Shown here in pieces: positions 16,853 through 26,118 of a DNA stretch of 64,000 nt (position 1 is the stretch's first letter; each line of letters opens with the position of its first letter). Source of the DNA: Pseudomonas sp. ERMR1:02. Lineage in GTDB: Bacteria; Pseudomonadota; Gammaproteobacteria; Pseudomonadales; Pseudomonadaceae. Under the pieces are notes generated by a model. It searched no databases. It was not told the DNA's origin and was given only the letters and a program-made list of their open reading frames with translations. Position numbers and translations under genes: made by a program. The DNA lies in the NCBI RefSeq assembly GCF_002277815.1, contig NZ_NKJI01000024.1, forward strand, positions 19,562-83,561, written 5' to 3'.

Positions 16853-16920
16853 CGAGAAATTTTCTCGAAAACTACCAGAAAACTGCGACCCTTTATCTAG
16901 TCACGAGAAATATTATCTTG
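16853..16920. promoter_or_regulatory. Candidate Lrp-type operator region
   Basis: CGAGAAA-T-TTTCTCG (16853-16867) is a perfect 7-bp dyad with a one-base centre, matching the 15-bp shape of Lrp-family sites. A degenerate repeat, CGAGAAATATTATCTTG, follows at 16904-16920, about five helical turns downstream. Both lie between the divergent Lrp and permease genes, which suits an Lrp oligomer bound at several sites. Confidence 0.5.
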
Positions 16921-16973
16921 CCTGCAATCTGCATACGCAGCCTTTGTCGGGACTCACACAGGATATTATTGGC

Positions 16974-18434
16974 ATGCTCGCACTGTTTCATCTTTCCCCA
17001 GTCCTGTTGGTGACAGCCATGCTCGTCGTGCTGCGCCGGCCGCCCGTTCATGCCGCCATCGCCGGCACGCTACTCGTCCTTATGCTCTGGCTCGTCGGCG
17101 CTGCAGACGCGTGGAGCCCGGGTAGTATGATGGCCGCCGCTCAAGATACGGTTGTGCTGTTTGCGAGTACGGCCTTCGTGATCGTGCCGGGTCTGGCCTT
17201 CGTGATTTTTATCGAACGCCTCGGTGTCAACCTGGCGGTTAGTCAATGGGTGCGTTCATTGGGCCTGGGACGGGGGGATCAGGCAGTGTTTATTGTCCTC
17301 GGGCTGGCACCGTTACTGGAAGCGATGACCGGCTTCGGCGTGTCATTGATCGCAACGGTGCCCCTGCTGCTCAGCCTCTTCGAGCGCCGGGTCGCGCTGC
17401 GAATAGCACTGACCGGCATGGCAATCATGCCGTGGGGAACGCTGGGCCTGGCATCGGTCATAGGCGCCTCCCTGGCTCACTTGGACGCCCCCGCGCTGGC
17501 TTCGACCTCGGCACTGACCAGCGCACCGGTTTTTTTGGGCCTCAGTGCGATGGCGCTGTATCTGGCTGGCGTTTGTGAGTCGCGGGAATGGAGGGCACTG
17601 GGCGCTTTCTGGCTGCTGTTCGTGGGTGTGCTTTACGGTGCCAGTCGTTGGATCGGGCCGGAAGTGGCCGGCGTTGCGGCGGGCCTGGTGACGGCAGCTG
17701 CTGTGCTCTTTGCCGGGCTGTGGCGACTGCGTCGCAGCAATAGCGAGCGCGGTGCGGTGCAATGGCCGCGTCAGGCATGGCCGTATCTGTTGCTGATTGT
17801 CTCCATCATCGCGTTGAAAATGGTGTGGACGATCACCTCCTGGCAGGATCTCTGGGTCGTACAGGGCGCCCAGGTCATCTGGAAACCACTGGCTTCACCT
17901 GGCCTGGCACTGATTCTGGTGCTGATCGGGCTAGGGTTTCACACGCGCAATACACAACGCCAGACAGGGCCGGACGTCTGCATGCCTGCTGCGTTGGCGG
18001 CGCGGGCGAAGCGGCCATTGTTGACCATTTTCTTCTTTCTCGCGATGTCGCAGATGATGGTGAAGGCCGGCTTCCTGGCGGGTTTGATGCAATTGCTGGC
18101 GGGCCTGTCGCCTACCGCCGCGACATCGATGGTTGCCATGCTTGGCGCGCTGTCAGGCTACATGACCGGGTCGAATGTTGGCGGCAATGCGATCTTCATG
18201 CCGGCTATCGCGATGTTGCCCGAATCATCTCGTCTATTGTTGGCAGCGGTACAGAACAGCTCCGCAGGGCATGCAGCACTGGGCTCTCTGTCGATCGTCA
18301 TGCTGATCCTGGGACTTGCTAAAACCCAGGCTACGGAAGAAGGCGAACTGGTAAGGTTTGGCTTCGCGCTGGCCTGTCTGAATACCGCGTTAGTCGCGTT
18401 GGGCGCAGGGTTGCTGAGTGGATGGTTTGGATAG
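16974..18434 (+). CDS. L-lactate permease (LctP) family transporter
   Basis: The 486-residue protein has about 12-14 membrane segments. LctP-type features include LGLAPLLEAMTGFGVSLIAT, the reentrant-like GYMTGSNVGGNAIFMP and LAAVQNSSAGHAALGSLSI. The family takes up lactate or other short carboxylates with protons. The start at 16974 has AGGA 10 nt upstream; a TTG 30 nt earlier is less likely. It is divergent from an Lrp regulator and no lactate dehydrogenase lies nearby, so the substrate may not be lactate. Confidence 0.8.
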   Translation: MLALFHLSPVLLVTAMLVVLRRPPVHAAIAGTLLVLMLWLVGAADAWSPGSMMAAAQDTVVLFASTAFVIVPGLAFVIFIERLGVNLAVSQWVRSLGLGRGDQAVFIVLGLAPLLEAMTGFGVSLIATVPLLLSLFERRVALRIALTGMAIMPWGTLGLASVIGASLAHLDAPALASTSALTSAPVFLGLSAMALYLAGVCESREWRALGAFWLLFVGVLYGASRWIGPEVAGVAAGLVTAAAVLFAGLWRLRRSNSERGAVQWPRQAWPYLLLIVSIIALKMVWTITSWQDLWVVQGAQVIWKPLASPGLALILVLIGLGFHTRNTQRQTGPDVCMPAALAARAKRPLLTIFFFLAMSQMMVKAGFLAGLMQLLAGLSPTAATSMVAMLGALSGYMTGSNVGGNAIFMPAIAMLPESSRLLLAAVQNSSAGHAALGSLSIVMLILGLAKTQATEEGELVRFGFALACLNTALVALGAGLLSGWFG

Positions 18435-18586
18435 CATTGCACTGGCTGATGGGCATCCCAACGAGCAGCGCGCAGATTAGCAACTGCAACGACTGCTTCA
18501 CGCCCTGAGGAAGTCAGTAAACTAAATCGAGGTTCTTGAGGAGCGGTGCAGATCCAGCACCCTGTTAAATCCAAACGAAGTCAATT

Positions 18587-19504
18587 CTAGTTAGCGCGCA
18601 TGCGCTTGATATCTCTCTGCGGCGGCTCCCCGAACAGCCGGCTGTACTCACGACTGAACTGGGAGGAGCTTTCATATCCTACGAGCCCACCAGCACTGCT
18701 TGCGTCCACATTTTGGCTCAACATCATTTGCCGAGCTGCCTGTAGTCTGAGCTGCTTCTGGTACTGCAGAGGGCTCATTCCGGTCACCGCTCGGAAGTGC
18801 TGGCGGAATGTGGAGGGGCTCATGTAAGCCGTCGCAGCCAAATCATCCATCCTGAGTGCCTGGCGAAAATTGAGCTTCAACCACGCCACGGCCTTGGCAA
18901 TATGCTGGCTGGGTGAGCCGGCACTGACGACATGCAGAAGCTGTGAGCCATGGGCTCCACTCAGTAGACGTATGACGATTTCCTCTGTGATCAGAGGCGC
19001 CAGGGAATCAATCAAGCCTGGTTCGTCCAGCAGCCCCACCAGACGCTCCAGCGCGCCCAGCAGACTTGCGTCCAAAACCTGGACGGTGACGGGGCGAAAT
19101 CCTTCATCTTTCATTCGCTGAGACAGCTGCAAACGCTCCGCGATTTGCATGACCATGGCGCTATCGAATGTCAGTATCATGCCGAGGAATGGTCGAGCCA
19201 TGCTTGCCTCGGTCACATTCGCAATAACGGGAATGTCGATACTTGTGACCATGGACTGTCCGGGGCCGTAAGTGAGCACTTCCTCCCCCACCATGACCTG
19301 CTTGCTCCCTTACAGAGTCAGGCCAAGCCCAAGCCCATAGATACAGTGCAAGGGGACAGTCACCGTATTACGGCGGTGGAAGCTGAGACCAGGAACCTTG
19401 CTGTAATGGTCGCCCTCAGTTCGAATGATCTGCCCTACACGTTCTGCCAGATGGCCTGTAGCACTGCTGGTGAGACTATTTTTAGAAGCAGCGTTCATAG
19501 TCAT
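18587..19504 (-). pseudogene. AraC family regulator broken by an in-frame TAA
   Basis: The frame from the ATG at 19504 encodes an AraC_N domain start (HLAERVGQIIRTEGDHYSKV, PGLSFHRRNTV). It meets TAA at 19310-19312 and then continues in the same frame as GSKQVMVGEEVLTYGPGQ to a normal double helix-turn-helix (about residues 205-295), ending at 18587. Relatives have Gln at this point, so one C-to-T change (CAA to TAA) explains the stop. As sequenced, only a 235-aa product from an internal GTG/ATG near 19294 or a read-through product could form. It lies 17 nt after the XdhC gene and was probably the regulator of the aldehyde-oxidoreductase operon. Confidence 0.8.
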
Positions 19505-19520
19505 TTCCCAAATCCCGACG

Positions 19521-20489
19521 CTAAAGTGCGCCTTTAACAATCCCGTTACTCACACGAACGATATCGGACATGACAGCCAGCGCGATCTCGGCAGGTGTTT
19601 TGCTGCCCAGGTTCAATCCAATCGGGGCGTGGATGCGCTCGACAAGTTCATCGTCCAGCTTTCCTATGCGCCTGACCCGCTCCAGGCGCTTTTCACTGGT
19701 ACGCCGTGAGCCCATGGCGCCAATGTAGAACGCAGATGTCATCACTGCCTCCAGAAGCGTCAGGTCATCCAGACGGGGGTCATGTGTCAGTGCCACAACC
19801 GCAGTAGCATCGTGACAGCCTCCTTGAGCAATATAGGTTGCTGGGTGCATCTCGATCAGCTTTGCGCCTGGGACTTGAAAATTCGCTGTCAGCTCAGTAC
19901 GCGGGTCGCACACGACAACCTCATATCCCAGGGCTACAGCAAAACTGGCGCAAAATTCTGCTACCGGTGATAGCCCTGCAATCAGAAGTCGTCGCACCGC
20001 ACCTATTCGCAGACGTACATGATCAGTCCCAACAGAGACAGGGGCACACCCTATGGAGCAAGTCTCAATACGCACCTGGCGTGTTCCCAACGTGACATGC
20101 CGCACTATCAACTGGTGGCCCTGCAGAGCGCTCAAAAGCCTCGCAAAATGCTCATGACTCTGGCAGTCAGGTTCGAAGTGTTCAATGAGCACATCAAGCA
20201 CGCCGCCACAGGGTAGCTCTAAGGAAGGAGCAAGCCCGCCCTCACCGTAGCGGATGATTTGGTTGCAAGCCTTGAACTCCTCGCGACCGAGCCTCTCCAG
20301 AAAATCCTCCTCTACACAGCCACCCGACAGCGATCCGCAGAAGTCGCCGCATCGCAGAGCAACAAGCATCGCTCCAGGGCCACGGGGAGCTGATCCGTAG
20401 GTCGACAGGACGGTGCAAAGCCACACGTTTTCACCCTGTTCGAGCCACCTTGATGCTTGCTCAATCACCTGTATATCTAGATTCTTCAT
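19521..20489 (-). CDS. XdhC family molybdenum cofactor maturation factor
   Basis: The 322-aa protein has an N-terminal XdhC/CoxI domain (STYGSAPRGPGAMLV; CGSLSGGCVEED, about residues 30-62) and a C-terminal Rossmann-like domain (RRLLIAGLSPVAEFCASFA; VVALTHDPRLDDLTLLEAVM; YIGAMGSRRTSEKR). XdhC proteins bind molybdenum cofactor, help put the terminal sulfur on it and deliver it to xanthine-oxidase-family enzymes. It follows the molybdopterin subunit gene by 3 nt, matching the PaoD position of paoABCD operons. Confidence 0.9.
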   Translation of the reverse strand: MKNLDIQVIEQASRWLEQGENVWLCTVLSTYGSAPRGPGAMLVALRCGDFCGSLSGGCVEEDFLERLGREEFKACNQIIRYGEGGLAPSLELPCGGVLDVLIEHFEPDCQSHEHFARLLSALQGHQLIVRHVTLGTRQVRIETCSIGCAPVSVGTDHVRLRIGAVRRLLIAGLSPVAEFCASFAVALGYEVVVCDPRTELTANFQVPGAKLIEMHPATYIAQGGCHDATAVVALTHDPRLDDLTLLEAVMTSAFYIGAMGSRRTSEKRLERVRRIGKLDDELVERIHAPIGLNLGSKTPAEIALAVMSDIVRVSNGIVKGAL

Positions 20490-20492
20490 CGA

Positions 20493-22883
20493 TTAGGCAA
20501 GCAGCTTGTCCATGGTAATCGGCAGATCGCGAATACGCTTTCCAGTGGCATGGTAAACCGCGTTACTTATCGCTGCCGCCACCCCTACGATTCCTAGCTC
20601 GCCAACCGCTTTGCCGCCCAGTGCACTGGCCTTTAAATCCGGTATACCGACATCGATCGTGACGATTTCAGGGACGTCGGCATTCACTGGAACGACGTAG
20701 TCAGCCAAGCTTGCGTTTACGACGCGACCGTCACGCCGGTCAATGTGACCTGCCTCAAACAAGGCTTGACCAAGCCCCATGATCATGCCGCCCATCCACT
20801 GGCTCTCGGCAAGCTTAGGGTTGTACACCTTGCCGCTATCGAACGCGGCAACCATACGCTTGACTCTGACCGTACCGAAGTCCTCGTCCACCCGAACCTC
20901 GACGAAATGCACGCCCCAGCTATGGGCCGATACTCCACCGCTTGTCGCCGATTGCATCTGGCTAAACCCATGCGCTGCCGCGTCGCGATCAGCCTCCGTA
21001 GCGCCTGCCTTGAAAGTGTCCGAGGATATCTCGAATCGATCCTTGCCAAGCGCCTTCAACAGATCTGGCAACGCTATGCCGTCGCCCGGTCTTTGTGAGG
21101 GCTTGATGCGTCCGTTCTTGAACACCAAGTTGCCGATATCCATACCGTGAAGCGGCGACTTCGGGTCGGTTGTGGCGAGCCGCAGCAGTTCGTTGCGTGC
21201 GACTTTCGCCGCCTTGTACACGGCGCCAGTAAGATTGTTCGCAAGCTGCGAGCCTCCCGCGACGGGTGCACGGGGCAAATCTGTATCGCCAAGGCTTACC
21301 TTGACCGAACTCGTCAGAACATCCAGTACCTCGGCGGCGGTCTGCGCAAGGATCGTGTAGGTGCCTGTGCCCAGATCGGTGCCTCCACTACACACCTCGA
21401 TGCGTCCATCTCGATGGATGATGATCTTGGCTTCTCCGGGGGTACGCCAGACCGGGTAAGTACCTGCTGCCATCCCCCAACCAATCAGCTCGCGACCTTC
21501 GCGCATTGAGCGCGGCTGCGGATTCCGGCCGCCCCAACCAAATGCGTTAGCACCGGCGGCATAGCCCTCCCTAAGACGCCGTGTCGACCACGGGATGTTG
21601 GCTTTCGGATCTTGAGAGGCCCAATTGCGCAGCCTTAACTCAATGGGATCGAGCCCGACTTCATAGGCCAGTTCATCCATGGCTGTTTCAAGCGCATAGG
21701 TGCTGATGTTTTCACCAGGTGCACGCATCCAACCTGGATTGACGGTATTCACCGGAATAATGCTGTGGCGAGCGAGCATATTAGGCGTGGCGTACATAAG
21801 CGCCGTCACTGAAGTGCTTGGCTCCAAATGAATATCGTCAATTGCGGTCTCGTTCCAACCCTCATGCACCACCGAGACAAGCACGCCCTGCTTCGTGGCA
21901 CCCAGCGCCAGTCGTTGGCTGGTGCGAGGCCGACCACCGTACCCAGTGAACGTTTGTGGACGTGTCAGCGACACCTTCAAAGGCCGACCCAATGCCTTAG
22001 ATGCCGCGCAGGCCATAGCGACATGCGGGTGTGGCGCCACTTTGCAACCAAACCCACCACCGATAAATGGAGAAATAACACGGACGTTTGCCATGTCCAC
22101 CCCCATCCACTGAGCGATAACATTGCGGGCACCGCCCACCCACTGGCTCGACTCGTATACCGTCAGATTGTCTCCATTCCAATGAGCTATGCACGCATGG
22201 GGCTCCATCGGTACGTTGTACTCGCGGGGCGTGGTGTAGACGCCTTCTACCTTGACCGCAGCTGACGCCAGGGCAGATATCGCGTCGCCCCATTTGGCTT
22301 GAAGATCATCAGTGGGCTGAGGCTTTGCGCGTGGATCATCCGGGTCAATGATCGCATCGGTTTGCTCATAGCTGACCTTGACCAAGCTCGCGGCCTCAGT
22401 GGCTTGTTCGAAGCTTTCAGCAACTACAAAGGCAATATGCTGACCATTCCAGCGCACCAGGTCATCCTGCAAAGGTGTGAAGTTTTCGGTGGCGGCTCCG
22501 CCCTTAATAAAAGGTGTGGCTTGCTGAATCGCCAGTCGGTTCAGATGCGTGTAGATGGCAACTACACCGGACGCTTTTTCGGCCAGGCCAGTGTCGATAC
22601 CAGCGACCCGCCCGGCAGGAATGGTCGATTGCACCGCCACGCCGTACAACATGCCGTCGATGGCATGCTCAATGGCATAGCGCGCTTCACCTCGCACCTT
22701 AAGGCCGCCCTCTTGCCTGGGTGCGCGCTCACCAAGAGAGCCATTCGGCTCTTTCTCAATAAGCGGCGCCGCCTCCCCGGTCAACGGGTTGAAGACGAGG
22801 CCGGTGTACGCGACAGCAGATCCTGCAGCGGCAGTTTTCAGCAGTGTCCGCCGATCAATTTTCGGGTTGAAGAGATCGTTCAT
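20493..22883 (-). CDS. Molybdopterin-binding subunit of a PaoC-like aldehyde oxidoreductase, with Tat-like signal
   Basis: The 796-aa protein is the large subunit of a three-part xanthine-oxidase-family enzyme. Motifs visible are SPFIGGGFGCKVAPHPHVAM (molybdopterin region) and LGGKAVGELGIVGVAAAI, which carries the catalytic Glu. The N-terminus has a twin-arginine-like signal, DRRTLLKTAAAGSAVAYTG (about residues 11-29). In E. coli PaoABC the Tat signal is on the 2Fe-2S subunit, so its placement here on the large subunit is different. Its start overlaps the FAD-subunit stop by 4 nt. The likely role is periplasmic oxidation of aromatic or other aldehydes. Confidence 0.88.
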   Translation of the reverse strand: MNDLFNPKIDRRTLLKTAAAGSAVAYTGLVFNPLTGEAAPLIEKEPNGSLGERAPRQEGGLKVRGEARYAIEHAIDGMLYGVAVQSTIPAGRVAGIDTGLAEKASGVVAIYTHLNRLAIQQATPFIKGGAATENFTPLQDDLVRWNGQHIAFVVAESFEQATEAASLVKVSYEQTDAIIDPDDPRAKPQPTDDLQAKWGDAISALASAAVKVEGVYTTPREYNVPMEPHACIAHWNGDNLTVYESSQWVGGARNVIAQWMGVDMANVRVISPFIGGGFGCKVAPHPHVAMACAASKALGRPLKVSLTRPQTFTGYGGRPRTSQRLALGATKQGVLVSVVHEGWNETAIDDIHLEPSTSVTALMYATPNMLARHSIIPVNTVNPGWMRAPGENISTYALETAMDELAYEVGLDPIELRLRNWASQDPKANIPWSTRRLREGYAAGANAFGWGGRNPQPRSMREGRELIGWGMAAGTYPVWRTPGEAKIIIHRDGRIEVCSGGTDLGTGTYTILAQTAAEVLDVLTSSVKVSLGDTDLPRAPVAGGSQLANNLTGAVYKAAKVARNELLRLATTDPKSPLHGMDIGNLVFKNGRIKPSQRPGDGIALPDLLKALGKDRFEISSDTFKAGATEADRDAAAHGFSQMQSATSGGVSAHSWGVHFVEVRVDEDFGTVRVKRMVAAFDSGKVYNPKLAESQWMGGMIMGLGQALFEAGHIDRRDGRVVNASLADYVVPVNADVPEIVTIDVGIPDLKASALGGKAVGELGIVGVAAAISNAVYHATGKRIRDLPITMDKLLA

Positions 22884-23872
22884 GACAAGCCTCCGACGGT
22901 CATCAGTGCTCGCGCGACAACGCGGGGTGCCAGCACTATTTTGAAGGCGTTGTGCTCACGAACTTGAGCACCATCGACGGTATGACGAGCTGCATCACGC
23001 AGTACCTTCTCAGTAAACGGCTTACCAATAAGAGCTTGCTCGACCTCACGTGCTCGCCAAGGCTTCGTGCCTACTCCACCCATGGCAATGCGGACATCTT
23101 TGATGGTTTGGCCATCGTCTTCAAATTCGACACCGACTGCTGCGCTGGCGGCAGCAAATTCATAGGAAGCGCGATCACGCACCTTGAGGTAATGAGAGCG
23201 TTTGAGAGCTGGCACCATGGGGACTTCCACCCCGACAATCATCTCTCCTGCGGCCAGATCATGCTCAATGTCTGGGCGGGCTCCAGGTAACCGATAAAAG
23301 TCATCTGCCGCCACTTGGCGATCTATCGCACCACGAATTAAAACTTTGGCATCGAAAGCAACCAATGCCACAGCCAAGTCACCGGGATAGATGGCGATGC
23401 AATCATCGCTTACCCCCAGCACGGCATGGTTGCGGTTAATCCCGTTGAGAGCCGCACACCCAGACCCTGGGTTGCGCTTATTGCAGTGGGGGTAGGCCGC
23501 AGGATCGCGAAAGTAGGTACACCGGGTACGTTGTAAAAGGTTGCCGCCGATCGAAGCCATATTGCGCAATTGCGGGGAGGCAGCACGCCACAGGGCTTCA
23601 CTCAGAACGGGCGCCTGGCTCTCGATCTGAGCATGGGTTGCAACATGGCTCATCTTCGCCGAGGCACCAATATGGATCCGCTGAGTGCCGACAATGATAT
23701 CGCTCAAACCTTGTAGATGGCTGATGTCGACCAAGCGTGCTGGACGCTCAACTCCACACTTCATCAGGTCGAGTAATGTCGTTCCCCCTGCCAGGAAGCG
23801 AGTCTCGGGGAGACCAAATTCCTGGAGCGCGGTACTGATATCGTTGGCACGAACGTAATCGAAGGCTCTCAT
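22880..23872 (-). CDS. FAD-binding subunit of the aldehyde oxidoreductase (PaoB-like), with 4Fe-4S motif
   Basis: The 330-aa protein has a PCMH-type FAD domain with FLAGGTTLLDLMK (about residues 26-38) and IGGNLLQRTRC, then a CO-dehydrogenase flavoprotein C-terminal domain. Between them, RCTYFRD...PHCNKRNPGSGC gives the cysteine spacing known from PaoB, where it binds an extra 4Fe-4S cluster. Electrons should go from molybdenum through 2Fe-2S clusters to FAD. It overlaps both neighbouring genes by 4 nt, so the three subunits are tightly coupled. Confidence 0.9.
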   Translation of the reverse strand: MRAFDYVRANDISTALQEFGLPETRFLAGGTTLLDLMKCGVERPARLVDISHLQGLSDIIVGTQRIHIGASAKMSHVATHAQIESQAPVLSEALWRAASPQLRNMASIGGNLLQRTRCTYFRDPAAYPHCNKRNPGSGCAALNGINRNHAVLGVSDDCIAIYPGDLAVALVAFDAKVLIRGAIDRQVAADDFYRLPGARPDIEHDLAAGEMIVGVEVPMVPALKRSHYLKVRDRASYEFAAASAAVGVEFEDDGQTIKDVRIAMGGVGTKPWRAREVEQALIGKPFTEKVLRDAARHTVDGAQVREHNAFKIVLAPRVVARALMTVGGLS

Positions 23873-24357
23873 GCCTTGCCCTCCTGCAAACGTGCCGCTG
23901 CAGTGCGCACTGCCGTGACGATGTGCGGGTATGCGCCACAGCGGCAGATGTTGCCGCTCATGTACTCACGTATGGCATTGTCCGACCCCGTGTGTCCTTC
24001 ACGTATGCAAGCAACAGCTGACATGATTTGGCCAGGAGTGCAGTAACCACACTGGAAGGCATCGAACTCCACGAAGGCGGCCTGCACGGCATGTAAAGTG
24101 CCGTCAGCCTGAGCTAACCCTTCAATGGTGGTCACGTTACGCCCTTCAACCTGTGCTGCGAGGGTAAGACAGCTCAATACCCGCTCGCCGTCGACATGCA
24201 CCGTACAAGCCCCGCACTGCCCCTGATCACATCCCTTCTTGGTTCCCGTGAGAGAGGCATGCTCGCGAAGGGCATCCAGTAAAGTGGTACGAGAGTCGAG
24301 TTCAAGGGCCCAATGCTCGCCATTGATCGTGAGCTGAAACCTGTTACGGTCTGCCAT
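23869..24357 (-). CDS. 2Fe-2S subunit of the aldehyde oxidoreductase (PaoA-like)
   Basis: The 162-aa protein has GCDQGQCGACTVHVDG for the ferredoxin-type cluster (about residues 45-60) and CGYCTPGQIM with CRCGAYPH for the second cluster. Starting at 24357 (MADRNRFQL) it has no export signal; an upstream ATG at 24381 would add eight residues, also without a signal. It is the first gene of the operon 2Fe-2S, FAD, molybdopterin, XdhC, AraC. No clear promoter was picked out in 24358-24578. Confidence 0.9.
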   Translation of the reverse strand: MADRNRFQLTINGEHWALELDSRTTLLDALREHASLTGTKKGCDQGQCGACTVHVDGERVLSCLTLAAQVEGRNVTTIEGLAQADGTLHAVQAAFVEFDAFQCGYCTPGQIMSAVACIREGHTGSDNAIREYMSGNICRCGAYPHIVTAVRTAAARLQEGKA

Positions 24358-24578
24358 AGTGGCCTCTCCAATAAAATCCAATAGCGCTTAGCCCGGCGAG
24401 TACAAGCGCCAATTCCAGGTTTGAGTATGCTTCGCTAAGGGCCGCGAGAATTGCCTGATCGGCGGGGTTTGTTGCCTGATCCGATGGAGATTTTTTAGGC
24501 ATGGTGCCCGCAACAAGATGTTACGGAGCAGGCCAATGCTCGAAACAACGAGCGTATGTGCCATCCCCAAAAGCCGGC

Positions 24579-24914
24579 TCAGCATCGAGTCCGTATGTCG
24601 GCGGCAACAATGAAGGTGCGCAAGATCATGGCGCTGGCCTGTAAATCGCTCGCAATCTGGAAGAGATCCGGCTCACCGTCTTTTGCCTTTGCCAAGGCTT
24701 CTACACCGTGCTCCCTGGATACCCAGTTGAGCTGCATGTGGACTGCATCCTGCTGCTCGCTCACCTGCACGAGCGCCCCGATAAACCCTGAGTAGGTGCG
24801 AGTGAATTGATCTATCCGCGCTGAAAGCACGCTAACTAGCGCTGGAACAATGAGCGGACGGACTACGATTTCAACTGATTGGGTAAATCCAACTGGGTAC
24901 GGTGAACGACTCAT
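24579..24914 (-). CDS. Probable ABM-fold (antibiotic biosynthesis monooxygenase-like) protein
   Basis: The 111-aa protein has the ABM pattern: an EIVVRPLIVPAL first strand and helix, YSGFIGALVQVSEQQDAVHM as the central hairpin, LNWVSREHGVEAL in place of the usual 'QWESREA' helix, then a C-terminal strand. Small ABM proteins often oxidise quinols or polyphenols without a cofactor, or act as stress proteins. GGAGAG stands 5 nt before the ATG at 24914. It lies between the aldehyde oxidoreductase operon and a XenA-like flavoenzyme on the same strand. The family call rests on pattern likeness only. Confidence 0.55.
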   Translation of the reverse strand: MSRSPYPVGFTQSVEIVVRPLIVPALVSVLSARIDQFTRTYSGFIGALVQVSEQQDAVHMQLNWVSREHGVEALAKAKDGEPDLFQIASDLQASAMILRTFIVAADIRTRC

Positions 24915-25023
24915 GGATGCTCTCCAACTAAGCTATCCAGCGACAAAAGAGACTATGCGAGGGCCGACATACGCTTCGCTGACTCCCGAATCTATAAGGT
25001 CGAGTCAGGAGCGCCGCGAAGAT

Positions 25024-26118
25024 TCAACCAGCCCAGTTTTGCAGCCAATAGGCGTATGGCGTCGGAAGTACAGAGGTTGGGTCCGGGATGTTCAATTTGC
25101 GAGCCGCTTGAAATGGCCAATGGGGGTTGGCTAACAGCGTCCGTGCAAAGCAGACCAGGTCGAGCTGACCATCTCGCACGAATCCATCCGCTTCATGGGC
25201 GTCAGTGATCATCCAGCTTGCACCTACTGGCAATCCAGTCTCGGCGCGCACACGCTCGGCATATGGCACCATGAAGTTGGGCCCCCATGGCACGGATTCA
25301 CAAGCTGTTGCGAGCGAGAGAGAACAATCTACAAAGTCCACCCCAGCGTCTTTCAACCATTGAAGAACTTGAATTGACTCCGCCATGGATTCTTCAAGAT
25401 TGTCTCCGAAATCGACAACACCAAAACGGACAGTTAACGGGAGGTTACTTGGCCATATCTTCTTCACTGCATCGATGGTTTCCAGCAAAAACCGCGCACG
25501 ATTGGGCAGCGATCCACCGTATTGATCCGAGCGTGTATTGGACTTGGAAGACAGAAAGCTCTGGCCGAGAAAACCGTGTGCAAAGTGCAACTCCAGCCAG
25601 TCAAACCCTGCTCTGAAAGCCCGTGATGCGGCGTGCATGAAGTCGTCCTGGGTACGTCGAATCTCGTCTACAGTCATTTCACCAGGTATGTGGGGAGAAT
25701 CGGGCATGTATGGCAGAGCACTCGGGGCAACGGGCTGCCAAGCCTGCGAGTCAGATTCCGGCAGTGGATGCCCACCAAGCCAAGGTGGGGTACACCCAGC
25801 CTTGCGTCCCGCATGACCTAGCTGTATGCCAGGGACAGCTCCGGCGTCCTTGATGGCCAACGCAACGGACGCGAGATTAGCAATGTGAGAGTCGCTCCAT
25901 ATCCCGGCATCTCCGGGAGTGATGCGCCCCCGGGGACAAACAGCGGTAGCCTCTACAATTACCAAACCCGCACCGCCCTTGGCCAAGGTTTCATAATGGG
26001 TTTGGTGCCAATCGGACAACAGCCCGTCATGAGCTTGGTACTGACACATCGGCGAAGCCACGATACGGTTGCGCAGCGTGACATCTTTTAAGTGATAGGG
26101 TGAAAACAGAGAGGTCAT
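25024..26118 (-). CDS. xenA: Old yellow enzyme family NADH:flavin oxidoreductase (XenA/YqjM-like)
   Basis: The 364-aa TIM-barrel flavoprotein starts LFSPYHLKDVTLRNRIVASP and has the YqjM/XenA active-site segment PMCQYQAHDG with its redox-tuning Cys. Other family motifs are QLGHAGRKAG (the substrate-binding His/Gly region), DWLELHFAHGFLGQSFLSSK and DLVCFARTLLANPHWPF. It reduces activated C=C bonds of enones and quinones, and sometimes nitro compounds, using FMN and NAD(P)H. The start at 26118 matches XenA proteins better than the ATG four codons upstream. It is probably part of an electrophile-detoxification group with the ABM and SDR genes. Confidence 0.87.
   Translation of the reverse strand: MTSLFSPYHLKDVTLRNRIVASPMCQYQAHDGLLSDWHQTHYETLAKGGAGLVIVEATAVCPRGRITPGDAGIWSDSHIANLASVALAIKDAGAVPGIQLGHAGRKAGCTPPWLGGHPLPESDSQAWQPVAPSALPYMPDSPHIPGEMTVDEIRRTQDDFMHAASRAFRAGFDWLELHFAHGFLGQSFLSSKSNTRSDQYGGSLPNRARFLLETIDAVKKIWPSNLPLTVRFGVVDFGDNLEESMAESIQVLQWLKDAGVDFVDCSLSLATACESVPWGPNFMVPYAERVRAETGLPVGASWMITDAHEADGFVRDGQLDLVCFARTLLANPHWPFQAARKLNIPDPTSVLPTPYAYWLQNWAG

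Noticed and set aside
16974..18434. Firm assignment as L-lactate permease.
   Set aside because: The family likeness is good, but no lactate dehydrogenase genes are near and the regulator is Lrp-type, so the substrate was left open.
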